Positions 38,600 to 46,079 of a DNA stretch of 64,000 nucleotides are shown here, in pieces. A model generated the notes under the pieces. It was not told where the DNA came from. It did no database searches and saw only the letters and a program-made list of their open reading frames with translations. Numbering within the stretch: position 1 is the stretch's first letter; each line of letters begins with the position of its first letter. This DNA is from Bradyrhizobium diazoefficiens. GTDB taxonomy: Bacteria > Pseudomonadota > Alphaproteobacteria > Rhizobiales > Xanthobacteraceae. The position numbers and the translations under genes were made by a program. Location: positions 434,001-498,000 of the forward strand of contig NZ_CP067101.1 of NCBI RefSeq assembly GCF_016616425.1, in the 5' to 3' direction.

Positions 38600-39970
38600 T
38601 CACCGACGCGTGATGCGGAACATGGGTGAGCGGTCCGGCTGCGTCGTGACGACGCCGAGGGGGATTACGGGATTCGTCGTATCGGCAAGTTCGACGCGGA
38701 ACGCGCCGATCAGCCGGGCCAGCGCCAGCACGGATTCGGCTTGCGCGAATGGCGCGCCGACGCAGACGCGCGGGCCAGCGCCGAACGGCAAATAGGCGAA
38801 CCGGTCGGGCGCCTCTCTCGACATGAAGCGTTTTGGAATGAACGCGTTCGGTTGATCCCACAGCTTCTCGTGTCGGTGCAGGAGCCAGGGCGCGATCATG
38901 ATGATGTCGCCCTTGCCGATCTCGACGCCGGCCGCATTGTCCTTCTCGCGCGCCGCACGCGCGATCAGGAACGCCGGCGGATAGAGCCGCATCGTCTCCT
39001 CGATGACCGCACGGGTGAATTTCTGCCGGTCGATGTCGGCGATGCTGTCGAGATGTTCGCCGTGCGTTTCGGAGGCGACCTCCTCCTGCGCGTCCGGATC
39101 GAGCGCGAGCAGGTAGAGCGCCCAGAACAGCGCCGTCGCCGTGGTCTCGTGACCCGCAAGGATCATGGTCGCGACCTCGTCGACGAGCTGCTCGTCGGAA
39201 AAGCCCTTGCCGGTTTCAGGATCGCGCGCCGCGTCCATCAGATCGAACAGATCCCGCGGCGGCGCGCCGTCCTTCTTGCCAGCCGCGCGCCGCTCGGCGA
39301 TCAGCATCGCGACGAACTCAGTCCAGCGCTTGCGGAAACGAGCGCGGGCAAGATCCATCGGGCTCGGCCACGACACCGGCAGCAGCATGTCGAGGAAATA
39401 AGGCCGCCCCAGCCGCGAGGCATATTCCATGACGAAGTTGCGCAAGGTCGGGCCATGCCGGTCCATGCCGAACGAGAACATCGTACGCCCGGCGATTTCG
39501 AGCGTCATGCGCTGCATGACCTCGCGCAGGTCGACCGTCTCGCCCGTACCGGCATCGAGCTTTGCGATGGTCTCGTCGAGCACTACTGTCATATGCGGGA
39601 CGAGATTGGCGGTGGCGCGCGGCGTAAAGGCTGGTGCAAGGGTGCGGCGCTGAAACGTCCATGAATGACCTTCCGCGATCAGAAGACCGTCACCGAGCAC
39701 GGGTCGCAGCATGCGGATTCCCGCCGGCGTGCGCGAATAGTTCTCGTAATTGGTGAGGAGGACGTGCCGGATTGCGTCGGGCCGGTTCAGGATGAAGCTG
39801 TCGCGGAGGAAGAAGCGGCCCTTGATGACGTCTTCCTCATAAGCGCGCTGTCCCCAGGTGGCGATCATGTTCTGGCGGATCACCGCGACGCGGCCGAGGA
39901 ACGACATGTCGTCGGGCGCACGCGGCGGGGTCGGAGGGATGATGGGCCGACGCACGCTGGCGATATTCAT
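38600..39970 (-). CDS. cytochrome P450
   Basis: 456 residues from the ATG at 39970, with GGGAGAGAG upstream. The I-helix oxygen-binding AGHETTA, the K-helix EETMRLYPP (ExxR), and the heme loop FGAGPRVCVGAPFAQAE are intact. The N-terminal sequence lacks a clear membrane anchor, so it is probably cytosolic. No subfamily or substrate can be named. It lies 34 bases after the Tat-exported hydrolase gene, probably cotranscribed with it. Confidence 0.94.
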   Translation of the reverse strand: MNIASVRRPIIPPTPPRAPDDMSFLGRVAVIRQNMIATWGQRAYEEDVIKGRFFLRDSFILNRPDAIRHVLLTNYENYSRTPAGIRMLRPVLGDGLLIAEGHSWTFQRRTLAPAFTPRATANLVPHMTVVLDETIAKLDAGTGETVDLREVMQRMTLEIAGRTMFSFGMDRHGPTLRNFVMEYASRLGRPYFLDMLLPVSWPSPMDLARARFRKRWTEFVAMLIAERRAAGKKDGAPPRDLFDLMDAARDPETGKGFSDEQLVDEVATMILAGHETTATALFWALYLLALDPDAQEEVASETHGEHLDSIADIDRQKFTRAVIEETMRLYPPAFLIARAAREKDNAAGVEIGKGDIIMIAPWLLHRHEKLWDQPNAFIPKRFMSREAPDRFAYLPFGAGPRVCVGAPFAQAESVLALARLIGAFRVELADTTNPVIPLGVVTTQPDRSPMFRITRR

Positions 39971-40004
39971 GGCTCTCTCCCGCAAATGTGACGCAGGCAA
40001 ACAG

Positions 40005-41378
40005 CTAGTAAGTCAGCTCGGCAATCGCAATCCTGTTCTCTGGGGCGGGCCAGGCACGCGCCACAATTCGTTCTTCGCCGAATTGAGCGACGATGTTACG
40101 TCCAGCCTCGCCGGCCGCAAGCCGCAATGTTGCGGTCGAATCCGTGGGCACGCCCGGCTTGACGTCGGCTGGCTCCCGGCCGTCCAGCAACACCACGTCC
40201 CGCGGCAAGCCGAAATAGCCGCGCGGCCGCGACATGATCACGACCGCGCCGGCGTCCTTGTCGGCCGGTCCGAGCGGACGCGCGGCGCGCAGGTGGACGA
40301 CGTCGGACGAACGCGGGAACGGCGAGCGGTAGATGTGTGTGATCGGCGCACCCGGCGATGTCAGCACGAATTCGAGCGACCAGGAGGGATCGACCTGCGC
40401 GGGGCCCCAGCGACCGTCGGCGCCAGTCTTCGCACTGTGCACTGCGCCGCCTTTGCGCTCTCCCGTTTCGGGATCGACGCGGAAGATATCGACGGTTGCG
40501 CCCGCCACCGGGCGATTGGTCGGCACGCCGCCCGGCGTCCCCGTGACGAGGCCGCTCAGCCGGACGCCTGGCTCCGGTACGATCGCAATTCGGGCGGGCT
40601 CGCGGCCGGCGATGAACTTGTAAATCTCGCGGAAGGCTCTGGGGTGAAACGCCACCTCGCGATGGTCGAGCGCGCCGAGCACGAGGTTGGTGGCGCCGTT
40701 CAGCTCCGGCCCTTCACCGGTGACACCGGTCGGCGTGCCGGGCTTGCCGATGAAACGGCCATCGGCCTGGGCATATTTGTCGAGGCCGTCGCTGCGCAAG
40801 GTGAGGAAGGCCGTGCCCGGTGTCACCTCGCTCTCGCCCTCGTTGAGGCCGCGCAGGAATTTGCCGCGGCCGTTGAACTCGCTGTTGGGCGTATCGTCGG
40901 TTGCGAACACGCCGTGATTGGGCGTGCCGCACAGCACGGCATGGCTGACGTCGCCGGCACCGCCGTTCTTGACGACGTTCCGGATCGCGTAGCCGCCGCG
41001 GGAGCTGCCGACCAGCGCCACGCGGGAGGCCCCGGTCCGGCGCTTCAGCTCAGCAATGGCGGCGGCGAGCTCGCGGCGCTGGTCCTCGGTCGAGGAGCGG
41101 TTCGCCTGCTCGACCTTGTCGTCGCTGCGCGCCAAAGGATCGGTGAAATTGATTGCCGCCATGCGATCAGGTGCGACACCGTTGGATTCCATCCGCCAAA
41201 GCGTCGTCATCCAGAGCGCGTCGTAGTCCCCATTGCCGTGGACGAACAGAATCGGCGGCAGCTCGGTGCCCGGCGTGGCGGCGGGCGGGGTCTGGGCGAG
41301 CGCCCCCGTTCGCAAGCTCGCAAGCGCGAAAGGCAAGCTTCCGGCGGCTTGCAGGATCCTCCGTCGCGACAGCTTCAT
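40005..41378 (-). CDS. Tat-exported alpha/beta hydrolase
   Basis: 457 residues. The twin-arginine signal MKLSRRRILQAAGSLPF precedes an Ala-rich cleavage region. The hydrolase domain has the oxyanion LFVHGNGDYDAL and nucleophile elbow VGSSRGGYA. A C-terminal region of about 150 residues carries a beta-rich part with substrate-binding style repeats. The enzyme is periplasmic; a polyester or ester substrate is plausible. It heads the P450-cyclase run and is divergent from the MFS gene. Confidence 0.85.
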   Translation of the reverse strand: MKLSRRRILQAAGSLPFALASLRTGALAQTPPAATPGTELPPILFVHGNGDYDALWMTTLWRMESNGVAPDRMAAINFTDPLARSDDKVEQANRSSTEDQRRELAAAIAELKRRTGASRVALVGSSRGGYAIRNVVKNGGAGDVSHAVLCGTPNHGVFATDDTPNSEFNGRGKFLRGLNEGESEVTPGTAFLTLRSDGLDKYAQADGRFIGKPGTPTGVTGEGPELNGATNLVLGALDHREVAFHPRAFREIYKFIAGREPARIAIVPEPGVRLSGLVTGTPGGVPTNRPVAGATVDIFRVDPETGERKGGAVHSAKTGADGRWGPAQVDPSWSLEFVLTSPGAPITHIYRSPFPRSSDVVHLRAARPLGPADKDAGAVVIMSRPRGYFGLPRDVVLLDGREPADVKPGVPTDSTATLRLAAGEAGRNIVAQFGEERIVARAWPAPENRIAIAELTY

Positions 41379-41514
41379 CTGTTCCTCCCCGGTAAACCGC
41401 CTCTTTGCACCGCTTATAGCGGCCTAACCACTGGACAGCGAAGGACTTTCGCAGGCATCACTGAACTTGCCGGAATCGCCAGGACCACGTCTGCCAGCCG
41501 ATATGGAAGGGGAT

Positions 41515-43203
41515 ATGACCGAGCAGCCAAACCGTCAGACAATGGCCGCCCACGGCATCACCGCGCCTCTGCGGTACACCGTGTTCCGGCGCATCTGGCT
41601 CGCCAGCCTGCTCTCCAACCTCGGCCTCCTGATCCAGGGCGTCGGCGCAGCCTGGGCCATGACGCAGATGGCGGCCTCGGCCGACAAGGTGGCGCTGGTG
41701 CAGACTGCCCTGATGCTGCCGATCATGCTGATCTCGATGCCGGCTGGCGCCATCGCCGACATGTATGACCGCCGCATCGTCACGCTGGTCTCGTTGATGA
41801 TTGCGCTCACCGGCGCGACTTCGCTGACGGTGCTGGCCGGGTTCAATCTCATCACTCCGGAAACACTGCTCGCCTTCTGCTTCGTGGTGGGCAGCGGCAA
41901 CGCGCTGTTCGGCCCGGCGTGGCAGTCTTCGGTCAGCGAACAGGTGCCGCCCGATGCGCTGCCTTCGGCGGTCGCGCTAAATGGCATCAGCTACAACATT
42001 GCACGCAGCTTCGGTCCCGCGGTCGGTGGCGTCATCGTCGCCGCGCTCGGCGCGGTAGCCGCCTTTGCCTGCAACGCGATCCTCTATCTGCCGCTGCTGG
42101 TGGTGTTGCTGCTCTGGCGGCGCAGCACCGAGCCGTCCCGCCTGCCGCGGGAAAAGCTCAACCGCGCCATGGTCTCGGGCTTCCGCTACATCACCAATTC
42201 CCCGCCGATCAAGATCGTGCTGTTGCGCACGCTGGTGATGGGCCTGATCGGCGGCGCCATCATGGCGCTGATGCCGCTGGTCGCGCGCGACCTGCTGCAT
42301 GGCGGCGCGCAGACCTACGGCATCATGCTGGGGGCCTTTGGCATGGGCGCCGTCATCGGCGCGCTGAATATCCACGAATTGCGCAAGCGCATGAGCGGCG
42401 AGGCCGCGATCCGCGCCTGCACCATCTCGATGGCGTTCGCGATGGCTGCGCTTGCCTTGAGCACGGAGCCGGTGCTGACGGCAGCTGCGCTGGTGCTGGC
42501 CGGCGCGGTCTGGATGGCCGCGGTCGCGCTGTTCAATATCGGCGTGCAGCTCTCGGCGCCGCGCTGGGTCGCCGGCCGCTCGCTCGCGGCGTTCCAGGCT
42601 TCGATCTCCGGCGGCATCGCCATCGGCGCCTGGGGCTGGGGCCATCTCACCGACTTTGCCGGAGTCGAGGCCGCGTTGCTGACTGCGGCAGGCCTGATGC
42701 TGGTCTCGCCGCTGCTCGGGCTCTGGCTCACGATGCCGCGCGTCGGTGCCCGCAACGAGGATGCCGATGTCCTGGCCGATCCTGAGGTGAAGCTGTCCCT
42801 GACGGGGCGCAGCGGCCCCCTGGTCGTCGAGATCGAATATCGCGTCGCACAGGAGAACGCGCGCGCGTTCCACAATGTGATGCAGGACGTGCAACTCTCC
42901 CGGCAACGCAACGGCGCCTATGGCTGGTCGATCGCTCGCGACATTGCCGATCCCGAATTATGGACCGAGCGCTATCACTGCCCGACCTGGTTGGACTACT
43001 TGCGGCAGCGCAACCGTTCGACCCAGTCGGAACGCGCGCTGCATCAGCAAGCGATCGATTTCCACATCGGCGCCGAGCCGGTACGGATCCGGCGCATGCT
43101 GGAGCGCCCGTTCGGCTCGGTACGCTGGAACGAGGCGACGCCGGACCGTGCAAGCGCCGAGGTGTTGCCGGTGGTCGCGAGCGCGGCGGGAAGCAGCACG
43201 TAG
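41515..43203 (+). CDS. MFS_3-type exporter with a C-terminal domain
   Basis: 562 residues from the ATG at 41515 (alternatives at 41503 and a TTG at 41467). About twelve membrane helices occupy residues 20-410, with the loop DMYDRRIVTL typical of the enterobactin-exporter-like MFS_3 family. A soluble C-terminal region of about 140 residues (VEIEYRVAQENARAFHNVM) resembles a small ferredoxin-like monooxygenase fold. The family exports siderophores or drugs; substrate unknown. Confidence 0.88.
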   Translation: MTEQPNRQTMAAHGITAPLRYTVFRRIWLASLLSNLGLLIQGVGAAWAMTQMAASADKVALVQTALMLPIMLISMPAGAIADMYDRRIVTLVSLMIALTGATSLTVLAGFNLITPETLLAFCFVVGSGNALFGPAWQSSVSEQVPPDALPSAVALNGISYNIARSFGPAVGGVIVAALGAVAAFACNAILYLPLLVVLLLWRRSTEPSRLPREKLNRAMVSGFRYITNSPPIKIVLLRTLVMGLIGGAIMALMPLVARDLLHGGAQTYGIMLGAFGMGAVIGALNIHELRKRMSGEAAIRACTISMAFAMAALALSTEPVLTAAALVLAGAVWMAAVALFNIGVQLSAPRWVAGRSLAAFQASISGGIAIGAWGWGHLTDFAGVEAALLTAAGLMLVSPLLGLWLTMPRVGARNEDADVLADPEVKLSLTGRSGPLVVEIEYRVAQENARAFHNVMQDVQLSRQRNGAYGWSIARDIADPELWTERYHCPTWLDYLRQRNRSTQSERALHQQAIDFHIGAEPVRIRRMLERPFGSVRWNEATPDRASAEVLPVVASAAGSST

Positions 43204-43281
43204 TTTTTGGTCCGGGGATGTCGCTTCCCGCCTTTGCTCTCCGAGCTACGGCGGACAAGTCGCTCATCCGGCGCTACGACG

Positions 43282-43497
43282 CTACTGCCCGTGTTCGGTC
43301 AGTACCTTGTCGCAGCCTTTGCTCAGCCGGGCGCGGTTCTGCCTTAGGCAGGCCAGCACGGCGGCATCGCCATTGTTCATCACGGCGCGGCAGAAGCGGC
43401 TGACATCGCGAGCGCAGGCGTCGTGGCCGGGCTGCTGCTGCGCGGATACGGCCGACGCGCAGAGGAGCAAAGGAATGATGAAAACGAATCTGGTCAT
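43282..43497 (-). CDS. small exported protein with GLG1-type Cys motif
   Basis: 71 residues. A signal peptide (MTRFVFIIPLLLCASAVSAQ) precedes a mature part with the pattern C-x7-C-x13-C-x11-C (CARDVSRFC...), the cysteine-rich repeat of the GLG1 family. A paralogue with the same spacing lies at 43652. No enzymatic motif; probably a small disulfide-stabilised periplasmic protein. Confidence 0.82.
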   Translation of the reverse strand: MTRFVFIIPLLLCASAVSAQQQPGHDACARDVSRFCRAVMNNGDAAVLACLRQNRARLSKGCDKVLTEHGQ

Positions 43498-43651
43498 CGC
43501 GTAATGCCTCTTACCCGGAAAGACGTGCGGGGAAGCTAGTGCGACGATCCCGGAGCTGCAACGGCTTTATCGCGGAGCGGAACGAGTGCCACAGCGTGGC
43601 CCCGGCCGATGCCGGGGCACATCGCGAGCGCAACGATGTCGTTGCTCGCTC

Positions 43652-43975
43652 TTACTTGCTGTCCTGCGCGTCAGCAACCTTGCGCGACGCGCCCTTGGCG
43701 AGATCCCTGTCCATCACCGCGCGGCAGCCGGCGCTCAGATCCGAGCGATGCTTGATCATGCACGCTGTAATCTTCGGAATGTTCGGGATTTCCGACGAAC
43801 ACAGGCGGAAGGCGTCGCCGGTACACATCTGCTGCGCTTCGGCCGAGAAGGCGAAGCTCGAACCCGTCGAAGCGATCGAGACGATGGCGGCAAAGCCCAG
43901 AGCCAGACTGATGTCGCGGATCCTGCTGGTCAACGACTTGATGGTCAGAGACTTGGTGGTCAGAGATTTGGTCAT
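43652..43975 (-). CDS. small exported protein with GLG1-type Cys motif and N-terminal tandem repeat
   Basis: 107 residues. Before the signal segment the N-terminus reads MTKSLTTKSLTIKSLTSR, coded by about three 15-base direct repeats (43925-43972). A hydrophobic segment and cleavage after SFAFSAEA follow. The mature part has C-x7-C-x12-C-x11-C (CTGDAFRLC...), as in the gene at 43282. Two Crp-like sites lie upstream at 44053 and 44085. Confidence 0.82.
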   Translation of the reverse strand: MTKSLTTKSLTIKSLTSRIRDISLALGFAAIVSIASTGSSFAFSAEAQQMCTGDAFRLCSSEIPNIPKITACMIKHRSDLSAGCRAVMDRDLAKGASRKVADAQDSK

Positions 43976-44052
43976 TTGAAGCTCCCATTGGCGCCGTCGG
44001 AATGACGCCCGTTGTTGATGGGAACTACGATGCTTCAATAGAGCAATTTGCA

Positions 44053-44070
44053 CTGTGATGACGGTCACAG
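44053..44070. promoter_or_regulatory. perfect Crp-type site CTGTGA-N6-TCACAG
   Basis: CTGTGA (44053-44058), six bases, TCACAG (44065-44070): exactly the TGTGA-N6-TCACA half-site pattern of Crp. Its centre lies about 86 bases upstream of the small Cys-motif gene on the minus strand and about 166 bases before the deacetylase start. A second dyad is exactly 30 bases away, centre to centre. Confidence 0.6.
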
Positions 44071-44084
44071 GCCGCACCCCGACC

Positions 44085-44098
44085 GTGACCTCGATCAC
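44085..44098. promoter_or_regulatory. second Crp-type site GTGA-N6-TCAC
   Basis: GTGA (44085-44088), CCTCGA, TCAC (44095-44098). Phased 30 bases from the first site, about three helical turns, so two dimers could bind the same face. Confidence 0.5.
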
Positions 44099-44227
44099 TT
44101 TGGCGCACCTCCTGAAATTCCTTCGCAACCGCCGTCGCGTTGGTGTCACGTTAACTGTTACTTCGCATTAATGGCTCGTCGCGCGGGAAATTCCGCCAGT
44201 TTGGTTGCGTAATTGGAAAGAGTAGCG

Positions 44228-45277
44228 ATGCGTAATGCGTTGGGCCTGATGTTGGCCAGTGTAGTTGCGGCGGTCGTGATCGCCGCTGGCGGTTGGTTTT
44301 ACTATTCCGCGCGCGCCGATCAGGCCGCTCCCAGGACAATTGCCGCCCGTGCCGCCGATCCATTGCCGGCACCGGCGAAGCTCGCCGCCAGGGATGACGT
44401 CGAGACCACCGCGGCGATCGCTGCCAAGCCGGCGGCACCTGCCCCAGCGCCCGTCCCGGCCATGCCGGTGCAGCAGAAATCGACCTGCGCCAATCCGAAT
44501 GCGCTCGGCGTCTCTCGCGTAGTCGAGATCGACACCACCGGCGGACCCGGATTCGGTTTCGAGCACTTCAAGCAGTTCGACTTCCTCACCGACAAGGAGG
44601 TCGTGCTGACCTTCGACGACGGTCCCTGGCCGGTGAACACGCCTGCCGTGTTGAAGGCGCTTGCGGACGAATGCACCAAGGGCCTGTTCTTCTCGGTCGG
44701 CAAGCACGCGACCTACCATCCGGAGATCCTGCGCCAGGTGCTGGCGCAGGGCCATACGGTCGGCGCACACACCTGGTCGCACGTCAATCTGAACGGCAAG
44801 AAGATGACGGAGCAAATGGCCAAGGACGAGGTCGAGAAGGGCTTCAGCGCAGTGAGATACGCGCTCGGCACCAACCCGGCGCCGTTCTTCCGTTTCCCGC
44901 AGCTTCAGCATAATCCGGCTATTGTGAGCTATTTTGGCACCCGCAACGTTGCGATGTTCTCGACCGACATCGATTCTTTCGACTTCAGGAAGGGCGCTAC
45001 ACCGGAGAAGATCATCGAGACCGTCATGACCCGGCTCGACAAGCTCGGCAAGGGCATCATCCTGATGCACGACTTCCAGAAGCATACCGGCGAAGCCATG
45101 CCGGCGTTGCTCGCGCGTCTCAAGGCGGGCGGCTACAAGGTCGTGCAGATCAAGGCCAAGACGACGTTCCAGACGCTGCCGGAGTATGACGAGGCGCTGA
45201 TGAAGGAGCTGAAAGTGCCGACCGCAAGCACGAACGCGCGTCCGATCTCGAGCGTGGTGCAGACGGTGTCGCAGTAA
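44228..45277 (+). CDS. exported polysaccharide deacetylase family protein
   Basis: 349 residues from the ATG at 44228; GTG at 44213 would extend it. A signal-anchor-like segment (LGLMLASVVAAVVIAAGGWFYY) and an Ala/Pro linker precede the NodB-homology domain: TFDDGPWPVNTPAVL with the metal Asp, GAHTWSHVNL with the His pair, and RFPQLQHNP. It probably deacetylates an N-acetylated glycan at the cell envelope. A terminator follows at 45304. Confidence 0.9.
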   Translation: MRNALGLMLASVVAAVVIAAGGWFYYSARADQAAPRTIAARAADPLPAPAKLAARDDVETTAAIAAKPAAPAPAPVPAMPVQQKSTCANPNALGVSRVVEIDTTGGPGFGFEHFKQFDFLTDKEVVLTFDDGPWPVNTPAVLKALADECTKGLFFSVGKHATYHPEILRQVLAQGHTVGAHTWSHVNLNGKKMTEQMAKDEVEKGFSAVRYALGTNPAPFFRFPQLQHNPAIVSYFGTRNVAMFSTDIDSFDFRKGATPEKIIETVMTRLDKLGKGIILMHDFQKHTGEAMPALLARLKAGGYKVVQIKAKTTFQTLPEYDEALMKELKVPTASTNARPISSVVQTVSQ

Positions 45278-45303
45278 GCGCGACCGCCGCTTCAAGAATG
45301 CGC

Positions 45304-45334
45304 ATGGCCGGGCTTTTGCCCGGCCATTTGCTTT
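45304..45334 (+). terminator. intrinsic terminator after the deacetylase gene
   Basis: ATGGCCGGGC-TTTT-GCCCGGCCAT (45304-45327) is a perfect 10-bp stem with a four-base loop, followed by TTGCTTT. Located 26 bases past the stop codon. Confidence 0.8.
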
Positions 45335-45345
45335 GGGCGGGCGGC

Positions 45346-45732
45346 CTACCAGTAGATGCCGTGGCGATGCAGCTCGCTGATGATGCGGCGTTCGGTCGAG
45401 CTGCGCCTGTGCTTCGGCTTGTCCGCCCCTGCCGTGGTCTTGGTGACGCGCTCGGTCGTCGTGACCGGCCCGGAGGTCGTCGTCACGGTCGGTGCGGTCG
45501 CTGCAGCCGGCGCAGAGAGCGACACTGCCGGCGGACGATCGGAATATTTTGGCGCCTCATTGGCTGGCGCAACTTCGCTCATCTGTGCCGTGGCGGTGGT
45601 CGCCGACGTCGTCGTGGTTTGCGGAGCGGCGGTCTGAGCGCCCGCCGCGGATAGCGACAGGCTGCGCGAGCCGTCGGCCTGGGCAGATGCGGCGGTCAGG
45701 ACCATGGCGGCAACCAGAACGATCTTGCGCAT
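45346..45732 (-). CDS. small secreted protein of unknown function
   Basis: 128 residues. Signal peptide MRKIVLVAAMVLTAASAQA; a Thr/Ala/Pro-rich middle (TTTTSATTATAQMSE); a basic C-terminus with KPKHRRSSTERRIISELHRHGIYW. No domain known to me. A perfect Crp-like dyad lies 62 bases before the start codon. Confidence 0.75.
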   Translation of the reverse strand: MRKIVLVAAMVLTAASAQADGSRSLSLSAAGAQTAAPQTTTTSATTATAQMSEVAPANEAPKYSDRPPAVSLSAPAAATAPTVTTTSGPVTTTERVTKTTAGADKPKHRRSSTERRIISELHRHGIYW

Positions 45733-45787
45733 GTGAAATCTCCCGTGTTGGTGTGCCCGACACGATAGGGAAATGTGCCAAAGGTTA

Positions 45788-45801
45788 AGTGATCAGGATC
45801 A
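45788..45801. promoter_or_regulatory. perfect Crp-type site upstream of the small secreted protein gene
   Basis: GTGA (45788-45791), TCAGGA, TCAC (45798-45801), centre about 62 bases before the minus-strand ATG at 45732. The -10-like CTATCG (minus strand, 45768-45763) lies about 29 bases from the centre, near the position of a class II Crp promoter. Confidence 0.55.
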
Positions 45802-45904
45802 CTCAGATCGCCGTGCAGCCTTGAACCGTATGCTCAAGCAGGCTGGATGCGTTCGTCGAAATGTCGGGCTTGCGGGGGGTGTCCGGGCTGGACACTTTGA
45901 GGCT

Positions 45905-45980
45905 GGTGCCGCAAGAGGGATTCGAACCCCCGACCCCGTCATTACGAATGACGTGCTCTACCGACTGAGCTATTGCGGCG
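45905..45980 (-). tRNA. tRNA-Thr (anticodon CGT)
   Basis: 76 bases with encoded CCA. Acceptor GCCGCAA/TTGCGGC, D-arm GCTC...GAGC, anticodon arm CGTCA-TTCGTAA-TGACG, T-arm GGGGG-TTCGAAT-CCCTC. The anticodon CGT reads ACG threonine codons. It lies about 100 bases downstream of hemY on the same strand. Confidence 0.95.
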
Positions 45981-46079
45981 AACCCTGCCGGGGCCTAAGC
46001 GATGCCGGCCCCGATACACGCGCTCCTGATATCGGGCATGGCCCGAATTGGCAAGGACAAGCCGGATTCGAAATGCGGC

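Noticed and set aside
39858..41768. A 636-residue plus-strand frame over the Tat-hydrolase gene
   Set aside because: Antisense shadow; the minus strand has a Tat signal and hydrolase motifs.
44230..44260. A RpoN promoter upstream of the secreted protein genes
   Set aside because: TGGCAC occurs on the minus strand near 45777 but the TTGC half is missing at the right spacing.
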